Source: Maledivibacter halophilus
Lineage (GTDB): Bacteria; Bacillota; Clostridia; Peptostreptococcales; Caminicellaceae
Direction of reading: 5' to 3'
Length of the DNA: 64,000 nucleotides
Assembly: GCF_900167445.1 (NCBI RefSeq)
Contig: NZ_FUZT01000004.1
Coordinates: forward strand, 124,001-188,000
Under the pieces are notes generated by a model. It saw only the letters and a list, made by a program, of their open reading frames with translations, was not told the origin of the DNA and did not search any database. A program made the position numbers and the translations under genes. Shown here piece by piece: positions 63,440 through 64,000 of the stretch (positions are counted from its first letter, which is position 1; each line of letters begins with the position of its first letter).

Positions 63440-63495
63440 GTTTCAAGTTTCATAGCTATAGTTTATAATAGAACTATAGCTATGAAACTTGAAAC
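63440..63495. repeat. Perfect 24-bp inverted repeat
   Basis: Two perfect 24-base arms (63440-63463 and 63472-63495; left arm begins GTTTCAAGTTTCATAGC) with an 8-base loop. It directly precedes a copy of the dispersed palindrome. There is no T-run of note and no coding potential. Confidence 0.8.
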
Positions 63496-63496
63496 T

Positions 63497-63581
63497 TTAA
63501 GAAGCTAGGAAATTGCATAATACATGTAAAAAATTTTAGAATTAATTAGAATTAATAATATTAATTATGCAAGCTTCTTAA
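63497..63581 (+). repeat. Dispersed palindromic repeat, copy 8 (short variant)
   Basis: Ends TTAAGAAGCT and AGCTTCTTAA are complementary, as are ATTGCATAAT and ATTATGCAA inside. It is the same variant as copy 5, with the central ~40 bases missing. Confidence 0.75.
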
Positions 63582-63612
63582 GCAAATAAAAATGTAGAAA
63601 TGGTGGTATATT

Positions 63613-64000
63613 ATGGATAAGTTCAAAAAGCTTAAACTAAATAGAGAGTCACCTGAGCACTTATATACTCAATTATATAATTTGATTAAGAACTTGATTA
63701 TTAATAATAATCTTAAAACCCATGAAAAGCTACCTCCTATTAGAAAGCTTGCAGATTTATTGGGTGTCAATAATATAACTGTAGTTAAAGCTTATAATCT
63801 TCTTGAAAGCAATAATTACGTATATAAAAGGATAGGTAGTGGTACCTATGTTTCTTCTATTGAAAAGGATATTGCTCCAAGAAATATAAATGTATTGCAA
63901 GATGAAGCCTATGAAGATATAAGCTTAATGGATAGAGGACAAATAGAGGTCAAAGAGAATATGATCAATTTTGCAAGTGCGACTCCAACTCCCCAGTTGT
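63613..64000 (+). CDS. MocR-type GntR regulator (PLP aminotransferase fusion), 3'-truncated
   Basis: 129 codons are visible and the frame runs off the window. An N-terminal winged helix of the GntR family is clear (LYTQLYNLIKNLIINNNLKTHEKLPPIRKLADLLGVNNITVVKAYNLLESNNYVYKRIGSGTYV, about 18-80). A linker follows, and then MINFASATPTPQ, which matches the start of the aspartate-aminotransferase-like domain of MocR/PdxR proteins (usually INFA.G.P.P..FP). The ATG at 63613 follows a weak GGTGGT site. The class often controls PLP or amino-acid genes. The rest of the aminotransferase domain lies outside the window. Confidence 0.82.
   Translation, partial: MDKFKKLKLNRESPEHLYTQLYNLIKNLIINNNLKTHEKLPPIRKLADLLGVNNITVVKAYNLLESNNYVYKRIGSGTYVSSIEKDIAPRNINVLQDEAYEDISLMDRGQIEVKENMINFASATPTPQL

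Noticed and set aside
1..64000. tRNA, rRNA, prophage or transposase genes
   Set aside because: None was recognised in reading both strands; the mobile-looking sequences are short and non-coding.

Overview
The window is AT-rich DNA from a low-GC Gram-positive, anaerobic, spore-forming bacterium, most likely a member of the Clostridia. The evidence is: AGGAGG-type ribosome sites with many TTG/GTG starts; a glycyl radical enzyme, which needs anoxia; a LysM-GH18 spore-cortex type hydrolase, a SpoVB-like flippase and a YtvI-like membrane protein; a Firmicute-like 6S RNA; and complete histidine fermentation to glutamate and methenyl-tetrahydrofolate. I see no rRNA, tRNA, CRISPR array, transposase or phage gene. 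Both edges cut genes: a divergent cis-prenyltransferase on the left and a MocR-type regulator on the right.

Layout. 0-5.4 kb: housekeeping genes (prenyltransferase, nitroreductase, NhaC, 5'-nucleotidase, UvsE). 5.6-10.5 kb: hutU-ftcD-hutI-fchA; hutH and a probable histidine permease lie apart at 22.2-25.2 kb. 10.7-18.3 kb: DegV, a 1014-aa BTAD-AAA-TPR regulator, an omega-amidase-like nitrilase, and a class V aminotransferase paired with a DUF1015 protein. 18.6-21.4 kb: the LysM-GH18 protein, then an encapsulated ferritin and its encapsulin shell. 25.3-28.9 kb: an AlbA_2 regulator and a LysR/YedE sulfur-transport pair.

29.4-46.9 kb is the accessory carbohydrate region. The first half encodes a PRD regulator, a galactitol-type PTS (separate EIIA, EIIB, EIIC), a class II aldolase, a TIM-like isomerase, a YjbQ protein and a fuculose-phosphate-type aldolase. 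The second half encodes a PRD regulator, a fructose-type EIIABC, a glycyl radical enzyme with an unusual GCGE thiyl-cysteine motif, its radical-SAM activase, a GntR/UTRA regulator and a Gfo/Idh/MocA oxidoreductase. Near-identical CTTGTAATTACAAG-type palindromes sit on the promoters of the last two operons. They tie PTS and radical enzyme into one probable regulon, and this is the best candidate for an undescribed pathway.

47-64 kb: a 10-TM metal transporter is followed by a cobalamin riboswitch with its own promoter and terminator but no gene behind it. Then come MscS, a long glutamine synthetase, an AI-2E-type membrane protein, threonine aldolase, FabI, a GmhB-like phosphatase, an O-antigen-ligase-like protein, NAD kinase, an RluA-type pseudouridine synthase, YaaR, 6S RNA and the SpoVB-like flippase. 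A family of ~75-125 bp imperfect palindromic repeats with GCAAATTGCATAAT-type ends is scattered through the intergenic spaces of the whole window.
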